Positions 5,626-12,846 of a stretch of 15,435 bases of DNA are shown here, one piece after another. The position numbers and the translations under genes are program-made. Below the pieces are notes generated by a model that was not told the origin of the DNA, did not search any database, and worked only from the letters and a program-made list of their open reading frames with translations. Positions within the stretch are counted from its first letter, which is position 1; every line of letters starts with the position of its first letter. Origin of the DNA: JAHEDH01 sp965364515 (GTDB lineage: Bacteria > Actinomycetota > Acidimicrobiia > Spongiisociales > ZC4RG35); the NCBI GenBank assembly GCA_965364515.1, contig CBDTXZ010000060.1:1-15435 (forward strand), given 5' to 3'.

Positions 5626-6977
5626 AGGTGCAGGAGCTCCGCCACCCGGAAGGCGAGGTCGAGGGATTGGCGTCCGTTGAGACGTGGATCGCACATCGTC
5701 TCGTAGCGGATCTCGAGGTCGTCGTCGGCGATCTCGATCGATCCTCCGATGCATTCGGTGACGTCGTCACCGGTCAGCTCGAGGTGGATGCCGCCCGGCC
5801 AGGTGCCGGTGGCTCGGTGCGCGGCGAAGAAGCCGTCGATCTCGGCTGCGATGTCTTCGAAGTTGCGTGTCTTGCGGCCGCTCTTCGAAGTGAACGTGTT
5901 CCCGTGCATGGGGTCGCACGCCCAGACGACCGGGTGCCCCGAGTCTCGGACCGCTTCGAGTATGGGCGGAAGCAGCTCACCGATGCGATCGGCGCCGAGC
6001 CTGGTGATGAGGGTGAGCCTGCCGGGGATGCGCTCGGGGTTGAGGGCTTCGCACAGAGCCAGGACGTCTTCGGGGGTGGCGGTCGGTCCGATCTTGCAGC
6101 CGACCGGGTTCTTGATTCCCCGGAAGAACTCCAGATGAGCCCCATCGAGATCGCGGGTCCGCTCCCCGATCCACACCATGTGAGCTGAGCAGTCGTACCA
6201 ATCGCCGGTGAGCGAGTCCTGACGGGTGAGCGCCTCCTCGTAACCGAGCAGCAGCGCCTCATGACTCGTGAAGAGCTCCGATTCATGCAATCTGGCGTCC
6301 GAGTAGGTGTCGATACCGATCGCCTCCATGAACTGCAGTGCGTTGTCGATGCCACGCGCCATTTCTTCGTACCGCTGTCCCTGCGGCGAATCGGCCACGA
6401 ACTCCTTGTTCCAGGCATGGACTCGTCTCAGGTCCGCAAACCCGCCGCGTGTGAACGCTCGCAGCAGGTTGAGCGTCGACGCAGACCGGTTGTAGGCCTC
6501 GAGAAGCCGTTCCGGGCGGGGGACCCGGGAGTCGGGATCGAACCCGATGTCGTTGACGATGTGCCCGCGGAATGAAGGCAGCTCCACCCCGTCCTGCGTC
6601 TCGGTCTCGCTCGAACGTGGTTTGGCGAACTGTCCGGCGATCCGTCCGACCTTCACGGTTGGAACGCCGCCCGCATAGGTGAGCACGACCGCCATCTGGA
6701 GGATGACCCGCAGCTTCTCCCGGATGTCGACTGCTCCCATCGACTCGAACGACTCGGCGCAGTCTCCGGCTTGCAACAGAAAAGCCTCTCCACGCGCCAC
6801 CGCAGCCAGTTGTGACATCAGGTCGCGGGCTTCACCGGCGAACACCAGGGGTGGCAGATCACGCAGCTGCTTGAGGACCACGTCGACGGCGGACTCGTCG
6901 GGCCATTCGGGTTGTTGCAGGGCTGGGAAGTCCCTCCAGGAGGAAGGGCTCCAGTCGGGGTGTGGGGTTGTGGTCAT
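5622..6977 (-). CDS. aroG: Class II 3-deoxy-7-phosphoheptulonate (DAHP) synthase
   Basis: It condenses phosphoenolpyruvate with erythrose 4-phosphate to DAHP, the first committed step of the shikimate pathway, in the cytoplasm. The 451-residue length and motifs match the class II (plant/mycobacterial) type. These include LLQAGDCAESF (66-76), GRIAGQFAKPRSS (111-123), GCKIGPTATPEDV (293-305), DPMHGNTFTS (355-364) and HLELTGDDVTEC (398-409). The four metal ligands known from the Mycobacterium tuberculosis enzyme line up as Cys73, His358, Glu400 and Asp430. Class II enzymes are usually feedback-inhibited by aromatic amino acids. The start is ATG 6977, with no strong Shine-Dalgarno. A TAGTCT hexamer lies 30 nt upstream. 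The symbol follows mycobacterial usage. No other shikimate gene is in the window. It lies 111 bp downstream of the cyclase gene on the same strand. Confidence 0.97.
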   Translation of the reverse strand: MTTTPHPDWSPSSWRDFPALQQPEWPDESAVDVVLKQLRDLPPLVFAGEARDLMSQLAAVARGEAFLLQAGDCAESFESMGAVDIREKLRVILQMAVVLTYAGGVPTVKVGRIAGQFAKPRSSETETQDGVELPSFRGHIVNDIGFDPDSRVPRPERLLEAYNRSASTLNLLRAFTRGGFADLRRVHAWNKEFVADSPQGQRYEEMARGIDNALQFMEAIGIDTYSDARLHESELFTSHEALLLGYEEALTRQDSLTGDWYDCSAHMVWIGERTRDLDGAHLEFFRGIKNPVGCKIGPTATPEDVLALCEALNPERIPGRLTLITRLGADRIGELLPPILEAVRDSGHPVVWACDPMHGNTFTSKSGRKTRNFEDIAAEIDGFFAAHRATGTWPGGIHLELTGDDVTECIGGSIEIADDDLEIRYETMCDPRLNGRQSLDLAFRVAELLHL

Positions 6978-7007
6978 GCGAATTCCGGACGTGTTCGGAT
7001 GAGCGTG

Positions 7008-7013
7008 AGACTA
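7008..7013 (-). promoter_or_regulatory. Possible -10 element of the DAHP synthase gene
   Basis: TAGTCT on the minus strand lies 30 nt before the ATG at 6977 and predicts a leader of about 23 nt. The leader is too short for attenuation, and no operator is recognised. Confidence 0.3.
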
Positions 7014-7088
7014 TCGCTGTTCGAGTCCGTCAGCCAACCGGCGGCTCCGATCCACGGTCGAGCAGCATCGCCCGGATCGAGCCGTCGC

Positions 7089-9044
7089 TCAGCGCTCGCC
7101 GCCACCGAGGCGTTCGAGGGTGGAATGCGCAGCCTCGACTTCGAGCGAACCGGCGGCCTCGCGGCCACAGGCGCGGAGAAGCTCGCCGAGCCGAAGCCGG
7201 GATTGGGCGCTTTCGAACGGCATCTGCAGCGTGGTCCATCCTCGAACGGCTTCTTGCAGATCCTTGATGGCCTCCTCGATACGTCCATCCTCGGCGGCGA
7301 TCGCGGCTCTTCGGTCAGCCGCCTCCGAGAGCATCGCGGTGGACTGGCACAGCTTGGCGATGTCGGTGAACTCCTCGAGGTGTTGGCGAGCCCCTTCCAG
7401 GTTGCCGAGAGCGATCTGGGTGTCTACGAGCGCCGGGAGGAACCGGGCGCGTTCGAGAGCGGGCGGGTCGCCGGTCAAGGCGTCGCGCAGGAGCTCTTCG
7501 GCGGCGGCGGCGTCACCTTCCATCATTCGCAGCTGAGCCAGGCCCGGAAGGGGCGTGAAACCGTGCTCGTGTGCTGACCGGAAGTGTTCGGCCGCCTCTT
7601 CGAGGTTCCCCGCTCGGAGGGCGACCTTGCCGATTTGATAGACGGCTGCGCCGATGATGGGGGTGTAGCCGGTGAGCTCTGCGGCAGCGCGTTTGAGATC
7701 TTCGGTTGCCGCATCCCAGTCACCCCGGAGCCATTTCAGCTCGGCACGGAAGACTCGGCAGATTCCCGGATAGGCCGAGTCGGAGTGCTGCTCGCACCAG
7801 GCTTCGGCGGCATCATTCCATTCACGGGCTCGCTCGTAGTCGCCGATCTGATCGCATACGGCAAGCATGTTGCAGTAGTTGCGGCCGGTTGCATCCGAGT
7901 CGAGCTCTCCAGAGACGGCGGCCACCATCGATTCGTCGACGAGCAGCATGCCCTCGTCGAGGTGTCCCGTCGCCACGAGGTATCGGCCTTTGTCCATCAG
8001 GCCGAGCGCCTCGATACTCCGGTCGCCGATCGCCACACCCACCGCGATCGCCTCATCCGCAAGCGCGATCGCCCTCTCCACCTGTCCTTCGGACTCGAAG
8101 GCGTAGACGCTCTTCCATCGCAGGAGGTAGCCGTGGGCCCGGGTTGTACGGGCGTCACCCAGCAGCTGTTCGGCCCTGGCTATCCACGCCTTCGAAACCG
8201 CCGTCGCAAGTCGATACTTGTAGAGGTACGCCAGGTCGAGTGCGATGAGCGCTGCCGCCTCCGTCTTCCCCTCACGGGTGAGCTTGCCGTATGCCCGCTC
8301 CTTGACCGTGACCGCCTCGTTGGGATGCCCTGACCAGTAGGCGGCCTCCCCGAGCCGCTCGAGGTCCTCGGAGTCGAGGTCCAGAGCCTCACCGGCGGCG
8401 GTGAGAGCGACGAAGGCCGCCTCCCATCGCCGAGCGGAGTGAGCCTGACGACCCTCGGCCAGGAGATCGGCGGCATCACGTCCGGGGCTGGTGGATCGAA
8501 GGCGCGGGAATGCCGAGGGGAGCTGCGGATGGAGCACCTGGTATACGTGCTCCGGACGGTCCAGGTCTTTCAGCGCGTGAGCACCGAGATCTTCGAGCTG
8601 TACCCCCTGGGGCAGGGAGCCCGCCAGGAGATGCGCGGTCGCCGCTGAGGTGAGGACTTGACCCCCGTGCCCGATCGAGAGCAGCCGGGCGCAACGGTTG
8701 AGCGGTGGGCCGAAATAGTCACCGTCGCGTTCATCGGCGTTTCCGGAGTGAAGGGCCATCCGGACCCGAAACGGCCCAACGGAACCCCATTCTTCTCCCT
8801 CCAAGGCGAGCTGGATCGCGATCGCAGCATCGAGTGCACTGCTCGGCTGCGAGAACGCCGAGCAGAACTCGTCACCTGCGGTGGTGAAAACGGCGCCACC
8901 TCTGGATTCGATCGCCGTTCGAACGATCGAGTCGTGACGCGCCATGGCGACCTTCATCACTTCTGGATGGTCTTCCCAGCGGCGAGTGCTTCCCTCCAAA
9001 TCGGTGAACAGAAAGGTCACAGTGCCGCTGGGAATCGTCGTCAT
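7089..9044 (-). CDS. Class III nucleotidyl cyclase domain fused to TPR-like repeats
   Basis: A 651-residue signalling protein with no membrane span. Residues 7-170 are a class III adenylate/guanylate cyclase domain. FTDLEGST (13-20) carries the first metal Asp15, TTAGDEF (54-60) the second metal Asp58, and NRCAR (116-120) the Asn and Arg that stabilise the transition state. The lysine that normally selects ATP, four residues before Asp58, is Thr54 here. The domain ends LKDLDRPEHVYQVL, as in many actinobacterial relatives. Residues from about 190 to 640 are alanine-rich helical pairs resembling TPR repeats, with no P-loop, whereas many relatives carry an NTPase domain between cyclase and repeats. 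It therefore probably makes cAMP or a related cyclic nucleotide under control of a protein partner, but activity is inferred. The start ATG 9044 begins MTTIPSGTVTFLFTD, as expected. It diverges from the MFS transporter. Confidence 0.9.
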   Translation of the reverse strand: MTTIPSGTVTFLFTDLEGSTRRWEDHPEVMKVAMARHDSIVRTAIESRGGAVFTTAGDEFCSAFSQPSSALDAAIAIQLALEGEEWGSVGPFRVRMALHSGNADERDGDYFGPPLNRCARLLSIGHGGQVLTSAATAHLLAGSLPQGVQLEDLGAHALKDLDRPEHVYQVLHPQLPSAFPRLRSTSPGRDAADLLAEGRQAHSARRWEAAFVALTAAGEALDLDSEDLERLGEAAYWSGHPNEAVTVKERAYGKLTREGKTEAAALIALDLAYLYKYRLATAVSKAWIARAEQLLGDARTTRAHGYLLRWKSVYAFESEGQVERAIALADEAIAVGVAIGDRSIEALGLMDKGRYLVATGHLDEGMLLVDESMVAAVSGELDSDATGRNYCNMLAVCDQIGDYERAREWNDAAEAWCEQHSDSAYPGICRVFRAELKWLRGDWDAATEDLKRAAAELTGYTPIIGAAVYQIGKVALRAGNLEEAAEHFRSAHEHGFTPLPGLAQLRMMEGDAAAAEELLRDALTGDPPALERARFLPALVDTQIALGNLEGARQHLEEFTDIAKLCQSTAMLSEAADRRAAIAAEDGRIEEAIKDLQEAVRGWTTLQMPFESAQSRLRLGELLRACGREAAGSLEVEAAHSTLERLGGGER

Positions 9045-9066
9045 TGCCTACTTGGTCGGGGTGTGC

Positions 9067-9072
9067 AGATTA
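9067..9072 (-). promoter_or_regulatory. Possible -10 element of the cyclase gene
   Basis: TAATCT on the minus strand fits TANNNT and predicts a leader of about 16 nt before ATG 9044. No Shine-Dalgarno is obvious in that leader. Confidence 0.35.
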
Positions 9073-9077
9073 GTGAT

Positions 9078-9087
9078 GGCACGTGCC
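9078..9087. promoter_or_regulatory. Perfect 10 bp palindrome GGCACGTGCC, possible operator
   Basis: The palindrome lies 5 bp upstream of the likely -10 hexamer of the cyclase gene, in the -35/-10 spacer, where a repressor would block transcription. No regulator is identified, and a 10 bp palindrome can arise by chance in GC-rich DNA. Confidence 0.25.
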
Positions 9088-9196
9088 TGCCTCCGCCGTC
9101 GCCGAACGCCGGCTAGGGGGATCTTCGAGTCGCTACTTTCGGGCTGCATGAGTCGATCCATGGCGAGATCGTGTCGGCGTCCAGGGCACCAGACGG

Positions 9197-9202
9197 GTAC
9201 GG
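9197..9202 (+). promoter_or_regulatory. Possible -10 element of the MFS transporter gene
   Basis: TACGGT fits TANNNT. It predicts a leader of about 31 nt that includes the GAGGAGA ribosome binding site before GTG 9240. Confidence 0.3.
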
Positions 9203-9239
9203 TTCCGTCGCGCCCGTGCAGGCGTGAGGAGAGTTCTGC

Positions 9240-10463
9240 GTGGATCTGAATCTGACGAGACGGCAGCTGTTCGTGATGTTCGGTTCCATCTACTTCGTCC
9301 AAGGCGTGATCCAGGCGTACCAACTGAACTTCTTCAAGCCACACATGGATTCGGCCGGGATCGACGCCGACCGGCTCGCGATCGTCTCGGCGCTCGGATT
9401 ACTGCCGTTCGTCATCAAATGGATATTCGGGCTCGTGTCCGACCGGTATCCGTTGTTCGGACGGGGCCACCGTGTGCCGTACATGCTCATCGGTCTCGTC
9501 TCCACCGGGGTTGCATTCTTCGTGGCGTTCTTCATCGATCCGTCGCGTAGCTTCGGCGCCCTGGCGGCTCTCGTGTTGGCTGCCACCTTTGCCATGGCGC
9601 TGTTCGATACGACCGCAGACGCGCTCTCCGTCGACGTGGTCCACGCCGATGACCATGCGACGGTTCAGGCATGGATGAACGGCGGCCGGGCGGTCGGCAT
9701 CGTGCTGCTGTCCGGATTGCTGGGCCTCGTCGCCGGGGCGTTCGGGTATCAGTGGACTTTCCTCGTGATCGCGGCGATCACGGCCGTTCCACTCTGGTTC
9801 GTTCTGAGGGTCGATGAGCCGTCGGAGCGGACCCCGGCACACACCTTCGACCGCCGTGCCTTTCGGGTGCTTGTCCGTCCGCAGTATCTGCTGTTCTCGG
9901 TGGTTCTGATCGCAGCGTGGTTCTTCTTCGAGGGCATCGAGGGGCTGGTCACCTTCTACATGTCCAACGAGCTGGGCGCCTCTCCAACGACGATCGGGGT
10001 CTATGGCACTCTCAAAGGACTGGGGATCCTGGCGGGCGGAGTGTCGCTCGCCGCATTGGTCCAACGGGGAGGCAGACGCCTTGGGGCAGTGCTGACGCTG
10101 ACGCTGGTGACTGCAGGGGGCCTCATGTTCTCCGTGCTCGACACCACGACCGCGATTCTCGTCGTGGCTCCGTTCTGGGGCCTCGCAGTCGGGTTCCACT
10201 GGACCAACTACGTCACGATCACGATGGGAATCACGGACCTTCGTATCGCCGGGTCGATGTTCGCCATCCTGCAGACCATGTCGAACATCGGACTCGGAGC
10301 GGGCGAGGGAGTCGCAACCGCTCTCACGGACAATGTGGGATTCTCGACGCTGTTCCTCTCGTTCGGCCTGCTCAACGTGCTGGTCGTTCCCTTGGTGTTG
10401 GCGTCGCTCGCCTGGTTCGACCGATCCAAGGCTGAAGATCTCGACGCGGTACTCGCGAAGTGA
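9240..10463 (+). CDS. MFS transporter, AmpG/BT1-like
   Basis: A 407-residue polytopic inner-membrane protein of the major facilitator superfamily with about 12 hydrophobic spans. The first half has FFKPHMDSAGI (31-41) and a WIFGLVSDRYPLFGRGHR loop (61-78), the GxxSDR-type motif between spans 2 and 3. Its form (SD-x-x-PLFG-x-x-HR) resembles the folate-biopterin (BT1) and AmpG/acetyl-CoA transporter branch. Span 4 carries FDTTADALSVDVV, comparable to the acidic span-4 motif of that branch. Span 7 is rich in aromatics and contains Glu231 and Glu234. The substrate is unknown; a peptide, folate or muropeptide-like solute would be guesses. The start is GTG 9240 with GAGGAGA upstream. It is followed after 30 bp by the M20 peptidase, which appears to have its own promoter. 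Confidence 0.85.
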   Translation: MDLNLTRRQLFVMFGSIYFVQGVIQAYQLNFFKPHMDSAGIDADRLAIVSALGLLPFVIKWIFGLVSDRYPLFGRGHRVPYMLIGLVSTGVAFFVAFFIDPSRSFGALAALVLAATFAMALFDTTADALSVDVVHADDHATVQAWMNGGRAVGIVLLSGLLGLVAGAFGYQWTFLVIAAITAVPLWFVLRVDEPSERTPAHTFDRRAFRVLVRPQYLLFSVVLIAAWFFFEGIEGLVTFYMSNELGASPTTIGVYGTLKGLGILAGGVSLAALVQRGGRRLGAVLTLTLVTAGGLMFSVLDTTTAILVVAPFWGLAVGFHWTNYVTITMGITDLRIAGSMFAILQTMSNIGLGAGEGVATALTDNVGFSTLFLSFGLLNVLVVPLVLASLAWFDRSKAEDLDAVLAK

Positions 10464-10480
10464 GGGGTCCTCGACGCGCA

Positions 10481-10486
10481 TAGGCT
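10481..10486 (+). promoter_or_regulatory. Putative leaderless -10 element of the M20 peptidase gene
   Basis: TAGGCT is followed by 7 nt and the ATG at 10494. No Shine-Dalgarno sits before this ATG, so a leaderless mRNA is the simplest reading. Confidence 0.45.
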
Positions 10487-10493
10487 CCGACCC

Positions 10494-11807
10494 ATGATCG
10501 ATGTCGCAGACCTCCTCCGAGATCTGATCAGGATCGACACCACCAACCCACCCGGCATGGAGCGTCGAGCCGTCGAGTTGGTGAGGTCGGTGCTCGCCGA
10601 CAACGGGATCCAGTCCGAAACCTTCGCCAAAGATGCCGACCGACCCAGCCTCGTGGCTCGGATCCCCGGGGAGGGGGCCGCTCCCCCCCTGCTCGTTCAC
10701 GGACACCTCGACGTCGTTGGTGTGACCGATCAACGATGGGACCACGACCCGTTCTCCGGTGACGTGGTGGACGGGTGGATCTGGGGGCGTGGAGCCCTCG
10801 ACATGAAGGGTCCGATCGCCATGATGATCGATGCGCTCGTCCGGCTGTCACAGGGGCATCCGCCGGCCGGAGACATCGTCCTCTGCCTGGTACCCGATGA
10901 AGAGGACGGAGGCGCCTTCGGCGCCGGGTACCTGGTGAACGAACACGCGTACCTGTTCGAAGGTGTCGAGTATGCCCTCGGCGAGTTCGGGGGGTTCCCG
11001 TATCAGTTCGACGGCGTGCGGTTCTCGCCGATCCAGATCTCAGAACGGATCGGTGTCGACTTCCATGTCACGTTCAGAGGCGATTCGGGGCACGCGTCGA
11101 TGCCGGTCCCCGGTGGCGCCATGGGCAAGCTCGGTACGGCACTCGTCGATCTGGAGCGAAAGCAGATGCCGGTCCACGTCACAGCCGTCACCAGGCTCAT
11201 GCTCGAGGCGATGGCACCACACGTGTCACCGCCCGTCAGGCTGGCGATTCGCGCCATGCTCGATCAGCGGACGGCCCCTGCCGCGGTCGCCGCTCTCCGA
11301 TCCCGGCTCGGCGCTGTGGGGAGCCTCTTGCGCAACACGGTGACGCCGACCATCGTCTCAGGCGGGGACAAGATCAACGTGATCCCTGCAGAGGTCGGGC
11401 TCACGCTCGACGGGCGGATGCTTCCAGGGCTGGATCCGGTCACCATGCGAGACGAACTGGCGAATCTGCTCGGTGTCGACTGTGAGATCTCCTTCGAGGC
11501 CGAGCGTTCGGGAATCCCAGCCGTGCCCGACATGGGTCTGTTCGATCTGCTGGCGTCGGCGATTCGAAGGATGGACCGGGGTCTCACCCCGATCCCCTAC
11601 ATGAGCCCTGCAGTCACCGACGCCAGATGGTTCTCCCAGCTCGGGATCGCGTGCTACGGGTTCACGCCCATGCCCCTGCCCGTCGGGTTTGCGGTCGAGT
11701 CAACCGTCCACGACGCAAACGAGCGCATCCCGGTCTCGGCGTTGCGACCGGGCGCCGACACGTACCTCGACGTGTTCCAGCGTTACGGTCGGCACACGAG
11801 CCCGTGA
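10494..11807 (+). CDS. M20 family zinc metallopeptidase
   Basis: A 437-residue cytoplasmic hydrolase of the M20 (ArgE/DapE/CPG2) clan, which removes terminal amino acids or deacylates small amino acid derivatives. The two-zinc site is complete. VHGHLDV places His71 and Asp73, GRGALDMKG gives the bridging Asp103, PDEEDGG gives the catalytic Glu136 and ligand Glu137, LGEFGG gives Glu164, and STVHDANE gives His406. The lid domain inserts from about 190, with SGHASMP at 198-204 contributing the dimer-interface histidine. The length fits. Substrate cannot be read; peptidase, succinyl-diaminopimelate desuccinylase-like and acylase activities all occur in the family, and annotation as ArgE or DapE would be too specific. 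It lies 30 bp after the MFS gene and 55 bp before the CvpA-CAP gene, all on the same strand. Confidence 0.92.
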   Translation: MIDVADLLRDLIRIDTTNPPGMERRAVELVRSVLADNGIQSETFAKDADRPSLVARIPGEGAAPPLLVHGHLDVVGVTDQRWDHDPFSGDVVDGWIWGRGALDMKGPIAMMIDALVRLSQGHPPAGDIVLCLVPDEEDGGAFGAGYLVNEHAYLFEGVEYALGEFGGFPYQFDGVRFSPIQISERIGVDFHVTFRGDSGHASMPVPGGAMGKLGTALVDLERKQMPVHVTAVTRLMLEAMAPHVSPPVRLAIRAMLDQRTAPAAVAALRSRLGAVGSLLRNTVTPTIVSGGDKINVIPAEVGLTLDGRMLPGLDPVTMRDELANLLGVDCEISFEAERSGIPAVPDMGLFDLLASAIRRMDRGLTPIPYMSPAVTDARWFSQLGIACYGFTPMPLPVGFAVESTVHDANERIPVSALRPGADTYLDVFQRYGRHTSP

Positions 11808-11862
11808 CGACCTCGGCACCGGCGCTGTTCGACTGCAGGATCGGAAGCCGAGGTCCCGGAGC

Positions 11863-12810
11863 GTGCTGATCGACATCATCGCGGTGCTCCTGTTCGGGCT
11901 CGGAGCGGTGCGCGGCGCTCTCCAAGGGACGGCGAGAACGACGATCGACTTGCTCGCATTGCTGCTCGGGATCCCGGTTGCGTTCCGGCTGGGCGGAGCG
12001 GCCGGCGATGTCTTGTTCTCCTCGTTCGCGCCGGTGTATGGCCGCTCGATGGGGTCCGTTCTCGTGTTGGCCCTTATCGGGGCCCTGGTCGGCAGGTTCG
12101 CAGCAAAGCTCTTCGGCACGCCGACGCACACGGTCGACCAGGCGGGTGGTGCGTTGATCGGCGCCGTGCGCGGAACGGTGTTCGCGACCATGGCCGTGAT
12201 CATCGTGTCAGGAGTCGCGGGCAGCTCCGGCGCATCGGGATACACCGCCGAATCCGTCTTCGGCGACTTCGTCACAGACCCCGATGAGTGGCCGCTGGCG
12301 CTGTTCGTCGGAGCGACCGGTGACGCTCAGCTCGCTCGGGCCGTGGCATTCAATCACGAGTTCCCCGGCGGACCGCTGTTGTCTGCGGGGTTCCAAGTGT
12401 TCCCGGCAACCGACCTCTCAGAGCTCGAATCCGATCCACAGGCCGGCGTGGAGATCACGCTGCTCGTGAACGAGGAGCGGTCGGCGGCCGCCGTGCCGCC
12501 CCTCAGGTGGTCTGCCGCCCTGTCGGAGGTGGCCCTCGCCTATGCCACCGAGATGGTCACCGAAGGGTTCTTCAGCCACAACTCGCCGAGAACGGGTGAC
12601 GTCGGAGATCGGCTGACCGCCGCCGGGATCGGCTATCGGACCGCCGGGGAGAATCTCGCATGGGGTCCGACCGTCGAGCGACTCCACAATGGGCTCATGA
12701 ACAGTCCGTCTCATCGAGACAACATCCTCAACGCGGGCTTTCGGAATGTCGGGATCGGCGTCGTTCGTGGTCCGCTCGGTCTGATGGTCGTGCAGGTCTT
12801 CCAGACATGA
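11863..12810 (+). CDS. CvpA-domain membrane protein fused to an extracytoplasmic CAP domain
   Basis: A 315-residue two-domain protein. The first 120 residues have four hydrophobic spans (about 2-20, 26-47, 63-84 and 96-119) with the DIIAVLLFGLGAVRG opening typical of CvpA (colicin V production) membrane domains. After a linker, residues 195-315 form a CAP/SCP domain. It starts LLVNEERS, with SHNSP (His239), GENLAWG (Glu263) and SPSHRDNIL (His284) supplying the conserved cavity residues. The CAP domain is expected outside the membrane. A related layout, CvpA spans plus a trypsin-like protease, is known as MarP in mycobacteria, which acts in acid resistance. Bacterial CAP proteins are poorly characterised. 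The start GTG 11863 fits the domain edge, with AGGT upstream. A frame extending back to 11689 overlaps the M20 gene and is not favoured. Probably co-transcribed with the M20 peptidase gene. Confidence 0.85.
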   Translation: MLIDIIAVLLFGLGAVRGALQGTARTTIDLLALLLGIPVAFRLGGAAGDVLFSSFAPVYGRSMGSVLVLALIGALVGRFAAKLFGTPTHTVDQAGGALIGAVRGTVFATMAVIIVSGVAGSSGASGYTAESVFGDFVTDPDEWPLALFVGATGDAQLARAVAFNHEFPGGPLLSAGFQVFPATDLSELESDPQAGVEITLLVNEERSAAAVPPLRWSAALSEVALAYATEMVTEGFFSHNSPRTGDVGDRLTAAGIGYRTAGENLAWGPTVERLHNGLMNSPSHRDNILNAGFRNVGIGVVRGPLGLMVVQVFQT

Positions 12811-12834
12811 TGCGGCCGATCATCGCCGCCCGCG

Positions 12835-12840
12835 TAGCCT
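12835..12840 (+). promoter_or_regulatory. Putative leaderless -10 element of the esterase gene
   Basis: TAGCCT is followed by 6 nt and GTG 12847. No Shine-Dalgarno precedes that GTG, which supports a leaderless start. Confidence 0.45.
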
Positions 12841-12846
12841 GAGCCA

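Larger units (their letters stand above)
9045..9239. other. Divergent promoter region between cyclase and MFS transporter genes
   Basis: This gap holds control signals for both genes. On the minus strand TAATCT (9072-9067) could be the cyclase -10. On the plus strand TACGGT (9197-9202) could be the transporter -10, followed by GAGGAGA at 9227-9233. A perfect palindrome lies at 9078-9087. No RNA gene or frame of note is seen. Confidence 0.4.

Noticed and set aside
9399..10745. A 448-codon open frame on the minus strand opposite the MFS and M20 genes
   Set aside because: Its translation is rich in Arg, His, Glu, Asp and Gln with no domain motif, as expected of an antisense frame in GC-rich DNA. 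The plus-strand genes here have clear family motifs.
11689..11862. Extension of the CvpA-CAP protein back to 11689
   Set aside because: It would overlap the M20 gene by about 120 bp with an Arg/Ser/Thr-rich sequence. The CvpA domain begins exactly at GTG 11863.
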